Shown here piece after piece: positions 5,210 through 6,106 of a stretch of 6,106 bases of DNA. Origin of the DNA: Bacteroidota bacterium (GTDB taxonomy: Bacteria; Bacteroidota; Bacteroidia; Flavobacteriales; Flavobacteriaceae); contig SMXJ01000043.1 in the NCBI GenBank assembly GCA_004356305.1, forward strand, positions 1-6,106. The letters are read 5' to 3'. Position 1 is the first letter of the stretch, and every line of letters begins with the position of its first letter. The notes beneath the pieces were generated by a model that was given only the letters and a program-made list of their open reading frames with translations, made no database searches and was not told the DNA's origin. The position numbers and the translations under genes are program-made.

Positions 5210-6106
5210 TGATGAAAAAGTGTTTAATTCTGCATGCATTTCCTTCGCTTTCATTATTTTTTTCATTTATAATTCTGATTTTCAATATATGTTTGGATGA
5301 AGGAAGTTTGGCTTCCAACACATAGTACCATGGCAGGTGTAAGTATCTACTCCATTGGGTAAACAAATCTACTTTTTTAAATGCGCTATCATCAACACTA
5401 TATTCTAGCATTCCTGCATCGGGACCTGCTGCGACGGCAATTCCAATTGCTTTTCCTTTAAATTTCAAAGTTAAGGTAGATCCGGCTTTTTCAGAAATTA
5501 ACATGGGAATATCCACGTAACCTGCTCTTGTACCTTCTTTCTTTTTCGGTTTCCAGGATGGATCGATCTTCCAACCATCGGATAGTTTAGCTTTATTAAT
5601 GTTAAGAATTTTTCCTTTATCATAACTGAATTCATCCAACTTTTCAGGGAGTGGGTTTGGATAAACTTTAACGTCCTTATTTTTAATTTTTCCCCATGAG
5701 CCCTGCAGCAAAGTTTTTATGGAGTTATAATAAATAATTTGCCCAAAAGGAGATGGATGAAGATTTTTAAAATCATCTTCCCAATTAAATTCCCCGGCAT
5801 TGATCCTATCAGTAACTTCTTTTGCCAGGTTGATAGTGGAAATACCATAGTGTTTTGCAACCGAATCGTGGTTTTTAATTACTTCGGGAATCCGGTTATT
5901 ATTGTATTCCTCCATTTTATCCGGATCAACAAAATACATGGTTATAATATCAACTTTTGGGTAGGATAATCGGGTATGCCTAATGATGCCCTCCATTGCT
6001 CTGATCTGTTCCACCGATGTCCTTCCATTGGTCGGATCATTTACTGCCGCTTCGACAAACAATAAGTCTATTTTCCCTTTGGAAAGTATGTCTCGTTCCA
6101 GCCTGA
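5199..6106 (-). CDS. SGNH/GDSL-type hydrolase with C-terminal accessory domain, 5'-truncated by the window
   Basis: The frame is open to the right edge of the window, so the true start and any signal peptide lie outside; 302 whole codons are visible, of which 301 precede the TAA at 5199-5201 (+ strand coordinates). An in-frame TTG at 6062 is not a credible start, because coding resemblance continues upstream of it (ILSKGKIDLLFVEAAVND). Counting the first whole codon (AGG, 6104-6102) as 1, VEAAVND (17-23) matches SGNH block III with N22 as the oxyanion-hole Asn, and DDFKNLHPSPFGQ (110-122) matches block V, with H116 as the catalytic His. The Ser-containing GDSL block is beyond the window. Residues about 165-300 form a separate beta-rich domain with AAGPDAG (225-231) and LHLPWYY (255-261). 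Family members are esterases or acylhydrolases; deacetylation of a polysaccharide is a reasonable inference from its place ahead of a sulfatase and two glycosidase-like genes. Its 3' end overlaps the sulfatase start by 11 bp. Confidence 0.8.
   Translation of the reverse strand, partial: RLERDILSKGKIDLLFVEAAVNDPTNGRTSVEQIRAMEGIIRHTRLSYPKVDIITMYFVDPDKMEEYNNNRIPEVIKNHDSVAKHYGISTINLAKEVTDRINAGEFNWEDDFKNLHPSPFGQIIYYNSIKTLLQGSWGKIKNKDVKVYPNPLPEKLDEFSYDKGKILNINKAKLSDGWKIDPSWKPKKKEGTRAGYVDIPMLISEKAGSTLTLKFKGKAIGIAVAAGPDAGMLEYSVDDSAFKKVDLFTQWSRYLHLPWYYVLEAKLPSSKHILKIRIINEKNNESEGNACRIKHFFINEK
5202..5219. repeat. 8-bp inverted repeat across the esterase-sulfatase junction
   Basis: TTTTTCAT (5202-5209) and ATGAAAAA (5212-5219) are exact reverse complements separated by two bases. 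On the coding strand they span the sulfatase start codon and the last codons of the esterase gene. Both arms encode protein (the esterase ends FFINEK and the sulfatase begins MKNK), so the symmetry may be a by-product of coding. If it folds in RNA it would mask the sulfatase start until ribosomes finishing the esterase opened it. Confidence 0.35.

Noticed and set aside
6060..6062. TTG as a possible start of the esterase gene
   Set aside because: The same frame stays open to the window edge and upstream residues continue the strand leading into the SGNH block III motif, so the real start lies outside.

Overview
The window looks like part of a polysaccharide utilisation locus from a member of the Bacteroidota, most likely marine. 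This rests on moderate-to-low GC by eye, AT-rich spacers without clear Shine-Dalgarno sequences, exported enzymes with N-terminal signal peptides (one a lipoprotein), and a GH117-type enzyme next to a sulfatase. Close relatives of several of these proteins are also common in Planctomycetes, so phylum assignment is probable rather than certain.

Layout. Positions 3-71 (+) hold the last 22 codons of a gene that enters from the left. Positions 72-350 are non-coding and contain a perfect 13-bp inverted repeat (212-245), smaller dyads close to the next gene (296-344) and at best a weak promoter. Positions 351-1106 (+) encode a complete classical short-chain dehydrogenase/reductase (SDR). It converges on a four-gene block that is entirely on the minus strand. 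Read in the direction of transcription, that block is: a 5'-truncated SGNH/GDSL-type esterase (6106-5199), a formylglycine-dependent S1 sulfatase lipoprotein (5209-3659), an exported uncharacterised beta-propeller protein of the GH32/GH43-like kind (3632-2163), and a GH117 glycoside hydrolase (2166-1138). Junctions are an 11-bp overlap, a 26-bp gap and a 4-bp ATGA overlap, so these four genes are almost certainly one operon.

How the genes could work together (inference). The three enzymes with visible N-termini carry export signals, and the esterase probably does too. Together they would deacylate, desulfate and cleave a decorated sulfated oligosaccharide in the periplasm or at the outer membrane. 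GH117 founders remove 3,6-anhydro-L-galactose from agar oligosaccharides, so a red-algal galactan (agar, porphyran or carrageenan type) is the leading substrate guess. The cytoplasmic SDR could oxidise or reduce a released sugar or sugar acid. The least understood component is the beta-propeller protein, which is translationally coupled to GH117 and is the best candidate here for an undescribed activity. No tRNA, rRNA, CRISPR array, insertion sequence or phage feature was seen.
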